Source: Collinsella tanakaei
Lineage (GTDB): Bacteria; Actinomycetota; Coriobacteriia; Coriobacteriales; Coriobacteriaceae
DNA length: 64,000 bases
Assembly (NCBI RefSeq): GCF_016900375.1
Contig: NZ_JACJKB010000010.1
Coordinates: 1-64,000, forward strand
Direction of reading: 5' to 3'
Both the position numbers and the translations under genes were made by a program. Each line of letters begins with the position of its first letter. The stretch's first letter is position 1. Shown piece by piece: positions 53,001 to 61,360 of this stretch. The notes beneath the pieces were generated by a model. It did not search any database and had not been told where the DNA came from. It was given only the letters and a program-made list of their open reading frames with translations.

Positions 53001-54087
53001 GATCCGAACGGAGCAGTTCCCGGGCATCACGCTCGCTCCGATCGCTCCCATCGCACATGACGGCGAGATCTACGTGATCGGCGCGGTCGGCGGCGGGCGG
53101 ACCGACCTCTCGACGTCGTACGTGTCGCACGCATACACCGTCGACCCGGCAAGCGGGGTGCTCGACGACCTCGGCGCCATCGAGGGCGCGCCCGCCTTCA
53201 CATACTCGGACTACGGAGACATCGAGAGGAGCGTAACCGTCCCTGTCGAAGACGGCGTCCTCATCTTCGCGCGCCCGATCGCGGGCTCCGGCGACACCGC
53301 GTACATCGACCTCGACACACTCGCCTGCGAGGGGACGGCATGGCTCGGCGGCGACTCCGCGACGGGCGTCTCCATCACCTCGGCCGCGGTCTTCGACGGC
53401 TGCGTCCACCTGACCGCCTTCGATCACGGGACCGATGCGGCATCCGCGACGGGCGCGCTCTACACGCTCCCGCGCGCTGCCGCAGAGCAGCTCACGGGTG
53501 CTGTGTGCCCGACGGAGGGCTACGTCGACCTCGACGTGTCCGCGTGGTATCACAAGGCGGTCGACTGGGCGGTCGATGAGGGCGTCATGCTCGGCGTCGA
53601 CGCGGACGCCGGCGTGTTCGGGCCCATGGTCTCGCTCACCCGCGCCCAGATGGCGCAGGTCCTCTACAACATGGCCGGCAAGCCGGCGGTCGATATCCCG
53701 ATGCCCTACAGCGACTGCGCGCAGGGCGCCTGGTACCGCGATGCGGTCACCTGGTGCGCGCAGCAGGGCATCTTCGAGGGCTACGGGGGAAGCGGCGAGT
53801 TCGGGCCGGACGACCCGCTGACGCGCGAGCAGATGGCGACCATCCTGTGGCGCATCGCCGAGCCCGAGGACGCGAGCGGAGCCGACCTGTCCCGCTACAC
53901 CGACGCCGCAACGGTGTCCGATTGGGCATACGAGGCCGTCGCGTGGGCGGTCGATGAGGGCTACCTGCGCGGCATCGGGGGAACGACCGAGCTCCAGCCG
54001 CAGGGCGACCTCGATCGCGCCCAGGCGGCGACCGTGCTCATGCGCGCCGACCGCGCCGGATTCCCCTTCCCGCGCCCGGCGGAATAG
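50098..54087 (+). CDS. Secreted subtilisin-like (S8) protease with three SLH domains
   Basis: A 1329-residue protein with a signal peptide at 1-~36 and a prodomain to ~170. The S8 domain has Asp209 in VAVLDTGVDASHPDL, His260 in DSHGTHCAGVIAG, the oxyanion region SVFAAGNAGSDT and Ser645 in SGTSMATPLAAG. A ~200-residue beta-rich insert lies between SNIMSTVS and the Ser motif. Residues ~790-1130 look like a propeller-type domain (LVGTSDALYLADTVGTYLYR, APIAHDGEIYVIGAVGG). Three SLH domains end the protein (VDLDVSAWYHKAVDWAVDEG, CAQGAWYRDAVTWCAQQGIF, DWAYEAVAWAVDEGYLRG). AAAGGAA lies upstream. Probably cotranscribed with the C1 protease. Confidence 0.92.
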   Translation: MKIPTGRRRLAWALGIALACGLAPAAALAQPALADLLANVTAASSAAQRSDQEAVPGQALVLYRASDSQVSLLDDSASADELAGTGFAVAQTWDFSTVDRALEQGAIELQSDEGTSGDVPEGADLRVALVEREGADADELVAELEELDFVVAAQPNYIATVDGSAPDDTLYRGWQYSMTSESAGIDLEAALAAREDAPATSGNIVAVLDTGVDASHPDLADHMWENPGIPGLPGEAGSCGYDFAGNDDDPTPGTSSVDSHGTHCAGVIAGIQNNAEGIAGASADTEIMALKVAPEDCGGVLYLKDIVSAYEYLIGAALSGQNVVCASNSWEIGFYAPVLDYLVNQAGKLGILSVFAAGNAGSDTATVGTGATTGLESPYAAIIASSNKSNALSTFSNFNETDVDVALPGSNIMSTVSTDAAHAYFSPSVSLAAGKDLEYVNDFSDYAADSSTYRLYVYSADGTPASPEATDAFTIEQVADAGHGTPGLKVTFDPSRADGGSSYTMTLQWYFDNPFVGTSHAVQDFAIGASASIDAASPANTRLYIVPSLYSVKDGATVPLHGVSTVSEVNIDLTTVYDTSLSALDTESDRLIGAVQASIAPADGVWSSERTTFYIEPYGIGLVGGDGVSDETSDYAPYGEMSGTSMATPLAAGTVGQLAALDPEAGALELRGKLVGSTVPLSTTTYGGVEKHTATDGRFDWDVAIDDDAISANTWSVDADPATGSVTVHGYALSDASVTLDGEDVACTAQTDSELTFTAPSDAFDGESHRIDVLDRSTGRTHRASYSLPTREASFDIMWTDGFPVGATDAATGALVGTSDALYLADTVGTYLYRSDNPGSGSWTACAAPGAPWQSATHDSHAPIAYTAVGSDIVAVTTDLDENGIVVLAATYSAKSDEWSPYRRTVAIATPEEAAGAIYASSIVGATAIGDTSYALVGAAYQLASGEQVIRYAIASLEGLDGELSATEIRTEQFPGITLAPIAPIAHDGEIYVIGAVGGGRTDLSTSYVSHAYTVDPASGVLDDLGAIEGAPAFTYSDYGDIERSVTVPVEDGVLIFARPIAGSGDTAYIDLDTLACEGTAWLGGDSATGVSITSAAVFDGCVHLTAFDHGTDAASATGALYTLPRAAAEQLTGAVCPTEGYVDLDVSAWYHKAVDWAVDEGVMLGVDADAGVFGPMVSLTRAQMAQVLYNMAGKPAVDIPMPYSDCAQGAWYRDAVTWCAQQGIFEGYGGSGEFGPDDPLTREQMATILWRIAEPEDASGADLSRYTDAATVSDWAYEAVAWAVDEGYLRGIGGTTELQPQGDLDRAQAATVLMRADRAGFPFPRPAE

Positions 54088-54111
54088 GCGCACGCGCAAG
54101 CGAAGCGGCAC

Positions 54112-54160
54112 AGGGCCCGCGACGCACGGGATAAACCGGCGTCGCGGGCCCTTACCTTTT
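54112..54160 (+). terminator. Terminator after the SLH protease pair
   Basis: GGGCCCGCGACGC pairs perfectly with GCGTCGCGGGCCC (13 bp, 13 nt loop), then TTACCTTTT. Confidence 0.92.
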
Positions 54161-54197
54161 CAGCCTCACTAGGCATGCCGAAAACAGACGGGGCTCG

Positions 54198-54560
54198 CTA
54201 CAGGTGGTAGCGGCCGAACAGCTCGGGGTATCCCTCATCGACGGCGTCGTTGAACTGATGCGCGTACAGCCCGATGGCGAGCACCCAGGTGAGGGTCAAG
54301 ACGATGGCGACAAGGATCGTGAGCGCCACCGCGCTGAACGCAAGCGCGGGCGTCGGGCCCGTGAGCGACCCGGTCATGATGAGCAATGCCGCCACGAGCA
54401 CCGCCACGAACACGGTCACCCGCCGGAAGGCCCGACGGCGCGCCCGATGGGCGCGCGCGAGCGCCGCGTGCAGCGCCGCGAGCTCGTCGACGGAGAAGCG
54501 CCTCTCGACGAGCTTCGCGCGCTCGTGGGCGCTCAGGCTGTTGATGTGCAGCTGCGCCAC
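54198..54560 (-). CDS. Small two-span membrane protein
   Basis: About 120 residues from GTG 54560 (VAQLHINSLSAHERAKLVER). A basic amphipathic N-terminus (FSVDELAALHAALARAHRAR) is followed by two membrane helices (VTVFVAVLVAALLIMTGSLT and SAVALTILVAIVLTLTWVLA). It starts eight bases after the stop of the ABC-F gene, so it is cotranscribed and perhaps coupled. A longer frame upstream is a shadow of the ABC-F gene. Function unknown. Confidence 0.72.
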   Translation of the reverse strand: MAQLHINSLSAHERAKLVERRFSVDELAALHAALARAHRARRRAFRRVTVFVAVLVAALLIMTGSLTGPTPALAFSAVALTILVAIVLTLTWVLAIGLYAHQFNDAVDEGYPELFGRYHL

Positions 54561-54567
54561 GGCTCCC

Positions 54568-56409
54568 CTACCCCTCGAGCTGCTCGCTCGCCTCGAGCCA
54601 TGCGGTCTCGAGCCCATCGATCTCGGCGCGCTCGGCGTCGATTCGCGCCTGCGTGGCGACGAGCGCCTCGTAGTCGGTCGGGTCGATCGAGCCGAGCTCA
54701 CGCTCGAGCTCCTCGAGCCTCTTGCGGCGGCTCTCCATTTTGCGCTCGAGCGAGGACACCTCGCGGCGCAGCCGCTGGCGCTCGGCGTTCGTGAGGCCGC
54801 AGGCATCCGGGACAGGGCCCGCCCCGGCGGCCTGCGATGCGGCAGGCACCCCCGCGCGCCCGGAGCGGCCCGCGCCCTCGGGCGCCCCGTCATGCGCCAC
54901 GAGGCGCAGGTACTCGTCGACGCCGCCCGCGACGTGGCGCAGGTGCCCGTCGATGATGGCGTACTGGCTGTCGGTCACGCGCTCCATGAGGTAGCGGTCG
55001 TGCGTCACGAGGATGAGCGTTCCCGGCCAGCCGTCCAGCAGGTCCTCCACGATGGCGAGCATGTCGGTGTCGAGGTCGTTGCCCGGCTCGTCCAGGATCA
55101 GCACGTTGGGCTCGTCCAAGATCGTCAGCAGCAGCGACAGGCGGCGGCGCTGGCCGCCCGACAGGTCGCCGATGCGGCTCCACAGCTGCTTGGTGGTGAA
55201 TCCGAGCCGCTCGAGCAGCTTCTCGGGGCTCGTCTCCTTGCCGTCCACGACGTACAGCCGCTTGTAGTGCGACAGCACCTCGCGGATGGTCTGGTCCATA
55301 TAGGGCGCGAGCTCGTCGAGCTGCTGCGACAACACGCCGAAGCGCACCGTGGCGCCGATCTTCACGCGGCCGCGCACCGGAGCGAGCTTGCCCTGGATCA
55401 CCGAGAGCAGCGTCGACTTGCCCGCACCGTTCTCGCCCAGAAGGCCGAAGCGGTCGCCCGCGCCGATAAGCCACGTGGCGTCCGACACCACCGGCTCGAA
55501 GGCGCCCGTCTGGGCGTCGGCGTAGCCGGCGGTCGCATCGATCACGTCGATGACCTGCTTGCCCAGGCGCGAGACGGCCAGGCGCTTGAGCTCGAGCTCG
55601 TTGCGCACCGGAGGCACGTCCGCGATGAGGGCGCGCGCGGCCTCGACACGGAACTTCGGCTTGGTCGAGCGGGCCTGCGCGCCGCGCGAAAGCCATGCGA
55701 GCTCCTTTCGCGCCATGTTGCGCCGGCGGTCCTCCGCCGCCGCGGCGAGTCGGTCGCGCTCCACGCGCTGCAGAATATAGGCGGAGTAGCCGCCCTCGAA
55801 GGGATCGACGCGCCCGTCGTGCACCTCCCACATGGAAAGGCACACCTCGTCCAGAAACCAGCGGTCGTGCGTGACCACGAGCAGCGCGCCGACGCCGGAT
55901 GTCCAGCGCGCCTTGAGGTGCGCCGCCAGCCAGTTGATGGTGCGAATATCCAAGTGGTTCGTGGGCTCGTCGAGCATGAGCACGTCGTAATCGCCGATGA
56001 GCAGGCGCGCGAGGTCCACGCGGCGGCGCTGGCCGCCGGAGAGCTCGCCCACGGTGCCCTCCCAGTCGACGTCGGCGATAAGCCCGTCGAGCACCGCGCG
56101 CACGCGGGGGCTCGACGCCCACTCGTACTCCGGCGCGTCGCCCACCACGGCGCGGTGGACGGTCATGTTGTCGTCAAGCGCATCCTTCTGGCCGAGCAGG
56201 CCCACCGTCACGCCGCGCCGATGCGTCACGCGGCCGCAGTCGGGCTCCAGCGCGCCGGCGAGCACCGAGAGCAACGTTGACTTGCCGTCGCCGTTGCGGC
56301 CGACGATGCCGATGCGGTCGCCCTCGTTCACGCCGAGGGTCACCTCGTCGAAGATCCGCTTTGTCGGAAACTCAAGCTGCACCGAATCGCAGCCCAAAAG
56401 GATGGCCAT
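54568..56409 (-). CDS. ABC-F family ATPase (Uup-like)
   Basis: A 613-residue soluble protein with two ATPase domains: GRNGDGKST / LSGGQRRRVDLARLL / DVLMLDEPTNHLD and GENGAGKST / LSGGQRRRLSLLLTI / NVLILDEPGNDLD. The second Walker B reads DEPGND rather than DEPTND. The C-terminal ~80 residues form a coiled coil (LRREVSSLERKMESRRKRLE), as in Uup, which acts on DNA or ribosomes. ATG 56409 is preferred over GTG 56418 because AAGGGG is eight bases before it. Ribosome-related function is inferred. Confidence 0.9.
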   Translation of the reverse strand: MAILLGCDSVQLEFPTKRIFDEVTLGVNEGDRIGIVGRNGDGKSTLLSVLAGALEPDCGRVTHRRGVTVGLLGQKDALDDNMTVHRAVVGDAPEYEWASSPRVRAVLDGLIADVDWEGTVGELSGGQRRRVDLARLLIGDYDVLMLDEPTNHLDIRTINWLAAHLKARWTSGVGALLVVTHDRWFLDEVCLSMWEVHDGRVDPFEGGYSAYILQRVERDRLAAAAEDRRRNMARKELAWLSRGAQARSTKPKFRVEAARALIADVPPVRNELELKRLAVSRLGKQVIDVIDATAGYADAQTGAFEPVVSDATWLIGAGDRFGLLGENGAGKSTLLSVIQGKLAPVRGRVKIGATVRFGVLSQQLDELAPYMDQTIREVLSHYKRLYVVDGKETSPEKLLERLGFTTKQLWSRIGDLSGGQRRRLSLLLTILDEPNVLILDEPGNDLDTDMLAIVEDLLDGWPGTLILVTHDRYLMERVTDSQYAIIDGHLRHVAGGVDEYLRLVAHDGAPEGAGRSGRAGVPAASQAAGAGPVPDACGLTNAERQRLRREVSSLERKMESRRKRLEELERELGSIDPTDYEALVATQARIDAERAEIDGLETAWLEASEQLEG

Positions 56410-56587
56410 GCGCCGCACCCCTTGTCATCAGAAACGTTCAGCCCTCCATGCTATCACGCCGCCACGGAAACCTCGCACGGAGTTCAGCGCGACGCAGCGG
56501 GTTCCCCACACCGCCACGCAAAAAAGCAGCCCTCCCCGGCCAACCGAGCCGGAAAGGGCTGCGATGTCGCACGAGAAGCCGCGTCCC

Positions 56588-57928
56588 TTACGCCGAGGCG
56601 CCTTCCGCACGCAGGCGGTCGACCAGGCGGCGCGCCGAGGGCGCGGCTGCCATCAGCAGCACGAGCATGACGACAGCGCCGACGATCGAGATGATCCACA
56701 TGGGAACGAACGACAGGAACATGTCGAACACCATGCCGGACATGATGGTGCCGAGCGCGTAGCCGAGCATCTCGAGACTTGTGATCCAGCCGGTGATCTG
56801 GCCCATGTCCTTCGTGCCGTACAGGCGCACGGCAACAAGCGGCGGCGCGACCGTGCCCATGCAGGTGCCGAAGCCGAAGAAGGTCGCCGCAAGGAACGGG
56901 CCGACGGTCGTCGCGGGGAAGCACATGCCCGCGCTGCCGATGAGGCACGCAAGGCTGCCGATGATGATGCCCCAGCGCACGCCCACGCGGTCGTACAGGC
57001 TGCCGGTCACGATCTTGGAGATGAGCACCACGATCATGTTGTAGGAGTAGAACATGCTCGCGAAGGCCGCCGTGTGACCGCCCGTGATGACCTCCTGGCC
57101 CTCGACGGTGACGGAGGTGAGGTTCGTGATGGAGTTCGGGATGGCAGCACCGTTCAGCACGCCCATGACCACGAAGCCCGCGACGAGCATCCAAAACGAC
57201 GGATGGCGGCGCACGTTCTTCCAACCGACCTCGATGTCGACGATGGCGCCGTCACCGGTGGCCTGCTTCTTGCCGGACCCGTCGGCGGCCGCAGCACCCG
57301 CGCCGTAGGGCTCAAGCCCGATGTCGGACGGACGGCTGTGGAACACCGCCACCGTGATGGGGAACGAGATGATGAAGCACACCGCGGCGAGCACCAGAAA
57401 CGCCGTGCGCCATCCATAGGCGCCGATGAGCCCGTTGACCACGGGGCCGAGGATCGCGCCACCGAAGCCCGAGCCTGAAAGCGCGAGCGCCACGGCAAGG
57501 CCCTGCTTGACCGTGAACCAGTTGGTGACCACGATGGAGATGAGCAGGCGCGTGCCGGCGACGACGACCAGGCCATCGATGGCGAACAGCACGAACAGCT
57601 GCCAAGCCTCGCCCACGCAGGCGAAGCCGACGAGCGCCGCCGCGGTGATGGCGACGGACAGACCGCCCAGGATGCGCCCGGGCACGCGGTCGACGACGTT
57701 GCCCACCACGAGCGCGCCCACGATGGACACGAGCGTCGACAGCGAGTTCGCCGTGTTGTACGTGCCGACGCTGATGCCGAGGTCGGCCACGATATGCGGC
57801 TGGAACAGCGACATGCCGCTCACCATGATGGTGTAGCACGTCGCCATGATCAGAAAGCCCGCGGCAACGAGCAGCCATCCGTAGAACGGCTTGCCCTGCC
57901 CTCCGGTAGCAGCCCTACCCTGTGTCAT
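56588..57928 (-). CDS. MFS transporter (oxalate/monocarboxylate-type group)
   Basis: A 446-residue carrier with 12 predicted helices. FYGWLLVAAGFLIMATCYTI at the start and the RPSDIGLEPYGAG segment at the end of the N-terminal half are typical of the monocarboxylate/OFA-like MFS group. ATG 57928 has GAGGAGG six bases upstream. It follows the M20 hydrolase by 65 bp, so it may import or export that enzyme's substrate or product. The substrate is unknown. Confidence 0.88.
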   Translation of the reverse strand: MTQGRAATGGQGKPFYGWLLVAAGFLIMATCYTIMVSGMSLFQPHIVADLGISVGTYNTANSLSTLVSIVGALVVGNVVDRVPGRILGGLSVAITAAALVGFACVGEAWQLFVLFAIDGLVVVAGTRLLISIVVTNWFTVKQGLAVALALSGSGFGGAILGPVVNGLIGAYGWRTAFLVLAAVCFIISFPITVAVFHSRPSDIGLEPYGAGAAAADGSGKKQATGDGAIVDIEVGWKNVRRHPSFWMLVAGFVVMGVLNGAAIPNSITNLTSVTVEGQEVITGGHTAAFASMFYSYNMIVVLISKIVTGSLYDRVGVRWGIIIGSLACLIGSAGMCFPATTVGPFLAATFFGFGTCMGTVAPPLVAVRLYGTKDMGQITGWITSLEMLGYALGTIMSGMVFDMFLSFVPMWIISIVGAVVMLVLLMAAAPSARRLVDRLRAEGASA

Positions 57929-57993
57929 CGAAATCCTCCTCGAACACGGCGGGCGCGACGTCATGCGGCGCCCGCGATCGTCTTGCAAACGTT

Positions 57994-59241
57994 CTAACGC
58001 GCGTGGCGCGCAAGCCACGTGATGGCGGCCGCCGCATGCATGGCGGCGCCCATCCACAGCACGCTCTCGTCTATGACCATGCGTGGGTTGTGGTGCGGCG
58101 CGGCGCCGACCTTGCCCGCCCCCAGCTGCGCGAACACGCTGGGCACCGCCTCGGACACGTAGGCGAAGTCCTCCGTCACGGGCATGGGGTCGTCGCGGCT
58201 CACATGGCCGTGCCCCGCAACCGCCTCGAGCGCCGGCAGAAGCTCCGCCGCGAGCTCGGGGCTCGTGAAGGTGCACGGGCAGCTGAACGTGGCAATGCGG
58301 CAGTCGGCGCGCCAGGCGCGGCCGTAGGCCTCGATGATCTCGGGCAGGCGCTCGAGCGCATGCGCGCGGGCGGCCACATCGAAGCTGCGCATGCCGATCT
58401 TGAGCTCGGCCGTATCGGGCAGCGCGTTGGGAACGTTGCCGCCGTTCATCGCACCGACCGACAGCGTGATGGACGCGGACGGGTCGATCTCGCGCGTCAT
58501 GAACAGGTTCATGGCCTGGTAGATCTGGTTGGCGACCATCAGCGGGTCGATGCACTCCTGGGGCGCCGAGGTGTGCCCGCCATGACCCTGGATGTGCACG
58601 ACGAGCGTATCGAGCGAGGCGCTGGTGACGCCGGGCGTGTACAGCACGCGGCCCGCAGGCGCGTTGGCGATCACGTGCAGGGCGAAGGCGACGTCTGCCG
58701 TCGGGTCGGCAAGCGCGCCGTCGTCGATCATGGTCTTGGAGCCGTAGCCCAGCTCCTCACCGGGCTGGAACATGAGCTTGACGGTGCCCGGCAGTTCCGC
58801 CTCGTGCGCCTTGAGCACGCGGGCGGCAGCAAGCAACATGGCGGCGTGCGCATCGTGGCCGCACATATGGCTGCAGTCGCGCGTCGAGCGGAACGGCAGG
58901 TCGTTCTCCTCCACGATGGGAAGCGCGTCCATGTCGGCGCGCAGCAGGATGCAGGGGCCGCCGGAGCCGATCGTGGCGACGATGCCGGTCGATGCGGTGA
59001 TGCCCGGAAAGCCCAGCTGCTCGTAGCGCGCGGTGAGCTCGGGCGTGACCATGCCGCAGGCGCGCCAGGGGATCTCGAGCTCGTCGAGGCGCGCGGAGAC
59101 GTATGCCGCGGTCTCGGGCAGGCTCATGCCGACCTCGGGAATCTGATGCAGGGCGCGGCGGTCCGCAACGATCTCATCCTGAAGCGCCCGCGCCTCCTCG
59201 ACAAGCTTCGAGCGCAGGGCAGTCGGATCGCAGTTCGTCAT
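57994..59241 (-). CDS. M20-family amidohydrolase
   Basis: A 415-residue metalloenzyme with LLRADMDALPIVEE, HMCGHDAHAAMLLAAA, LMFQPGEELGYGSKTM (catalytic Glu pair) and GHGGHTSAPQECIDP (dimerisation-domain His). It belongs to the M20D group that removes acyl groups from amino acids or small amides. It is a paralogue of the enzyme at 18785 but not tied to DAP genes; here the partner is an MFS carrier. Substrate unknown, with N-acyl amino acid or aminobenzoyl-type amides the likely range. Confidence 0.88.
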   Translation of the reverse strand: MTNCDPTALRSKLVEEARALQDEIVADRRALHQIPEVGMSLPETAAYVSARLDELEIPWRACGMVTPELTARYEQLGFPGITASTGIVATIGSGGPCILLRADMDALPIVEENDLPFRSTRDCSHMCGHDAHAAMLLAAARVLKAHEAELPGTVKLMFQPGEELGYGSKTMIDDGALADPTADVAFALHVIANAPAGRVLYTPGVTSASLDTLVVHIQGHGGHTSAPQECIDPLMVANQIYQAMNLFMTREIDPSASITLSVGAMNGGNVPNALPDTAELKIGMRSFDVAARAHALERLPEIIEAYGRAWRADCRIATFSCPCTFTSPELAAELLPALEAVAGHGHVSRDDPMPVTEDFAYVSEAVPSVFAQLGAGKVGAAPHHNPRMVIDESVLWMGAAMHAAAAITWLARHAR

Positions 59242-59473
59242 GCGCAGGTTACCTCCCTATCCGACCATATGCAACAACAATGCTATAGTGGCATCTTAAT
59301 GAAGGCCATAATACCACTTTGCGGGTATTCAGACCTCTTTTATGCAATTAGGAGAAATCCTCGTTACGAGTTTCCGCCGTGCGGCCAATAATGCTACGCG
59401 AACGGCGAACGCTCCCCTGCGGCCTCGATAAGCACTATGCTTATGCCAAGCAGCCACATACAGGGAGGTACCC

Positions 59474-61108
59474 ATGAGCGAACAGCAACCGACCCGCTTT
59501 GAGCACGCGGCCATCCTGACCGAGGACCCCGCCAACCCGACCGCCGACACCATGGTGGTCGAGGGCGAGAAGATCGCCTGGATCGGCCGGGCCGAGGACC
59601 TGCCCGAGCCCTACGCGGGCGATGCCTGCACGGCCGTCGACCTCGCCGGCGCGCGCGTGATCCCCGGATTCATCGACGCCCATATGCACGCGCTGATGCT
59701 CGCCGGCTTCAGCAAGAAGATCTCGGCGCTGCCACCGGCCGTCCACTCCATCGAGGAGCTTGTCGACGCCGTGCGCGAGCGCCGCGCCGAGCAGGGCCCC
59801 GACCAGTGGATAGAGGGCTGGGGCTACGACGAGGCGCTGCTCGCCGAGAAGCGCTCCCCCACCCGCTGGGACCTCGACCGCGGCTGCGCCGACGCGCCCG
59901 TGTGCATCCTGCGCACCTGCGGGCACATCCGCTGCGTGAACAGCCGCGCCCTCAAGCTCGCGGGCATCGACCGCAACACGCCCGACCCCGAAGGCGGCCA
60001 GATCGAGCGCGACGAGAACGGCGAGCCCACCGGCGTCCTCAAGGAAACCGCACGCGACCTCGTGAACCCCTATATCCCCCGCGCGAGCCTGGCCGATGAC
60101 GTCGACAACCTCGTCGCGCTCGGAGAGCTCATGGCGTCGCAGGGCATCGTGGCCGCCACCGACCTGTGCACGCTCGACGGCACGGACGCCCTGCCCGTGC
60201 TCGAGGCGGCAGCCGAAGCCGGCTTCAAGCAGGACCTCGCCTCCTACATGCTTTGGGATTACGTGAAGGACGATCCCTCCTACACGATCGACCCCGCCCT
60301 CATGGACCGCGACCGCCAGGTGTTCCTCGCCGGCATCAAGCTGCTCTCCGACGGCAGCGTCTCCGGCAAGACGGCCTGGTTCGATGTGCCCTATCTGGGC
60401 AGCGATCCGGATGACCCCGCGTCGTGCGGATTCCCGACCTGCACCGACGAGGAGCTCGACGGCGCCATCGCCTTCAGCCGCGACCACGGCTGCCAGCTCT
60501 CCGTGCACGCCATGGGCACGCGTGCCATCGACCGTGTCGTCGACCGCCTGGCCGCGCAGAAGCCCTGGACCGATGTCTGCCCCTATGCGCGCGTGGAGCA
60601 CGTGACCGCGCCGTCGGCGCACGCCATCGAGGAGTTCGTGCGTTGCGGCATCGGCGTCGTCACCCAGCCGATCTTCGCCTACGCCGAGATCGGCACCTAC
60701 CTGACGAACCTTGGCCCCGAGCGCACCCGGACCTGCTACCCCTTCCGCACCCTGCGCGATGCCGGCGTCAACCTGTGCATCTCCACCGATGCGCCCGCGA
60801 CGTCGTGGGCCGTGCCCTCCGACCCCTTCCCCAACATCAAGTCGGCCGTGACGCGCCGCGCCTACGACGGCTTCGACTTCGGGGCCGACGAGCGACTGAC
60901 CATCGAGGAGGCACTCGAGCTGTACACCCGCGCCGCCGCGCAGATGGTCGGCTTCAAAGACCTCGGCATGCTGCGCGCCGGCTACAAGGCGAGCTTCGCC
61001 GTGCTCGATCGCGACATCCTCACCGTGCCCGCCGACGAGATCGACCAGGTGCAGGTTGCGGCAACCTATATCCGCGGCGAGAAGGTCTTCGACCGCTCCG
61101 AGGCCTAG
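59474..61108 (+). CDS. YtcJ-like amidohydrolase
   Basis: A 544-residue protein of the amidohydrolase_3 group; ATG 59474 with AGGGAGG upstream. It has the metal motif VIPGFIDAHMHALM, WIEGWGYDEALL, LRTCGHIRCVNSRALKLAGI, GIKLLSDGSVSGKTAWF (with the bridging Lys), LSVHAMGTRAIDRVV, EHVTAP and ISTDAPATSW. These enzymes hydrolyse amide or related bonds in small molecules; the substrate is unresolved. It is divergent from the M20/MFS pair, with a 232 bp shared control region. Confidence 0.88.
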   Translation: MSEQQPTRFEHAAILTEDPANPTADTMVVEGEKIAWIGRAEDLPEPYAGDACTAVDLAGARVIPGFIDAHMHALMLAGFSKKISALPPAVHSIEELVDAVRERRAEQGPDQWIEGWGYDEALLAEKRSPTRWDLDRGCADAPVCILRTCGHIRCVNSRALKLAGIDRNTPDPEGGQIERDENGEPTGVLKETARDLVNPYIPRASLADDVDNLVALGELMASQGIVAATDLCTLDGTDALPVLEAAAEAGFKQDLASYMLWDYVKDDPSYTIDPALMDRDRQVFLAGIKLLSDGSVSGKTAWFDVPYLGSDPDDPASCGFPTCTDEELDGAIAFSRDHGCQLSVHAMGTRAIDRVVDRLAAQKPWTDVCPYARVEHVTAPSAHAIEEFVRCGIGVVTQPIFAYAEIGTYLTNLGPERTRTCYPFRTLRDAGVNLCISTDAPATSWAVPSDPFPNIKSAVTRRAYDGFDFGADERLTIEEALELYTRAAAQMVGFKDLGMLRAGYKASFAVLDRDILTVPADEIDQVQVAATYIRGEKVFDRSEA

Positions 61109-61149
61109 CGCTCCGACTTGCCCCGCCGCCACGTTGCGGCGGCACATGC

Positions 61150-61190
61150 AGAGGCGGCCATCCGGTACCGGATGGCCGCCTCTCTTGTTA
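61150..61190 (+). terminator. Terminator after YtcJ-like gene
   Basis: AGAGGCGGCCATCCGG-TA-CCGGATGGCCGCCTCT: perfect 16 bp stem, then CTTGTTAT. Confidence 0.85.
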
Positions 61191-61256
61191 TCTGGCTCCC
61201 CGTTTTGGAACTTTGATACCGGATGACCGTTCCTGAGCACACGCCGCAAAGCAATA

Positions 61257-61288
61257 CAGCGGCGACCCAGTAACCCGGGTCGCCGCCG
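61257..61288 (-). terminator. Terminator of the pst operon
   Basis: GGCGACCC pairs with GGGTCGCC (8 bp, 8 nt loop) below the pstB stop. The minus side reads GCTGTATTGCTTTG. Confidence 0.6.
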
Positions 61289-61360
61289 CTGCATGGTGAA
61301 CCGCACCCGGCGGATGCAAGCAGGCCCTTGCATCCCCAAGCGGGCTATGTGGGAATCCGG

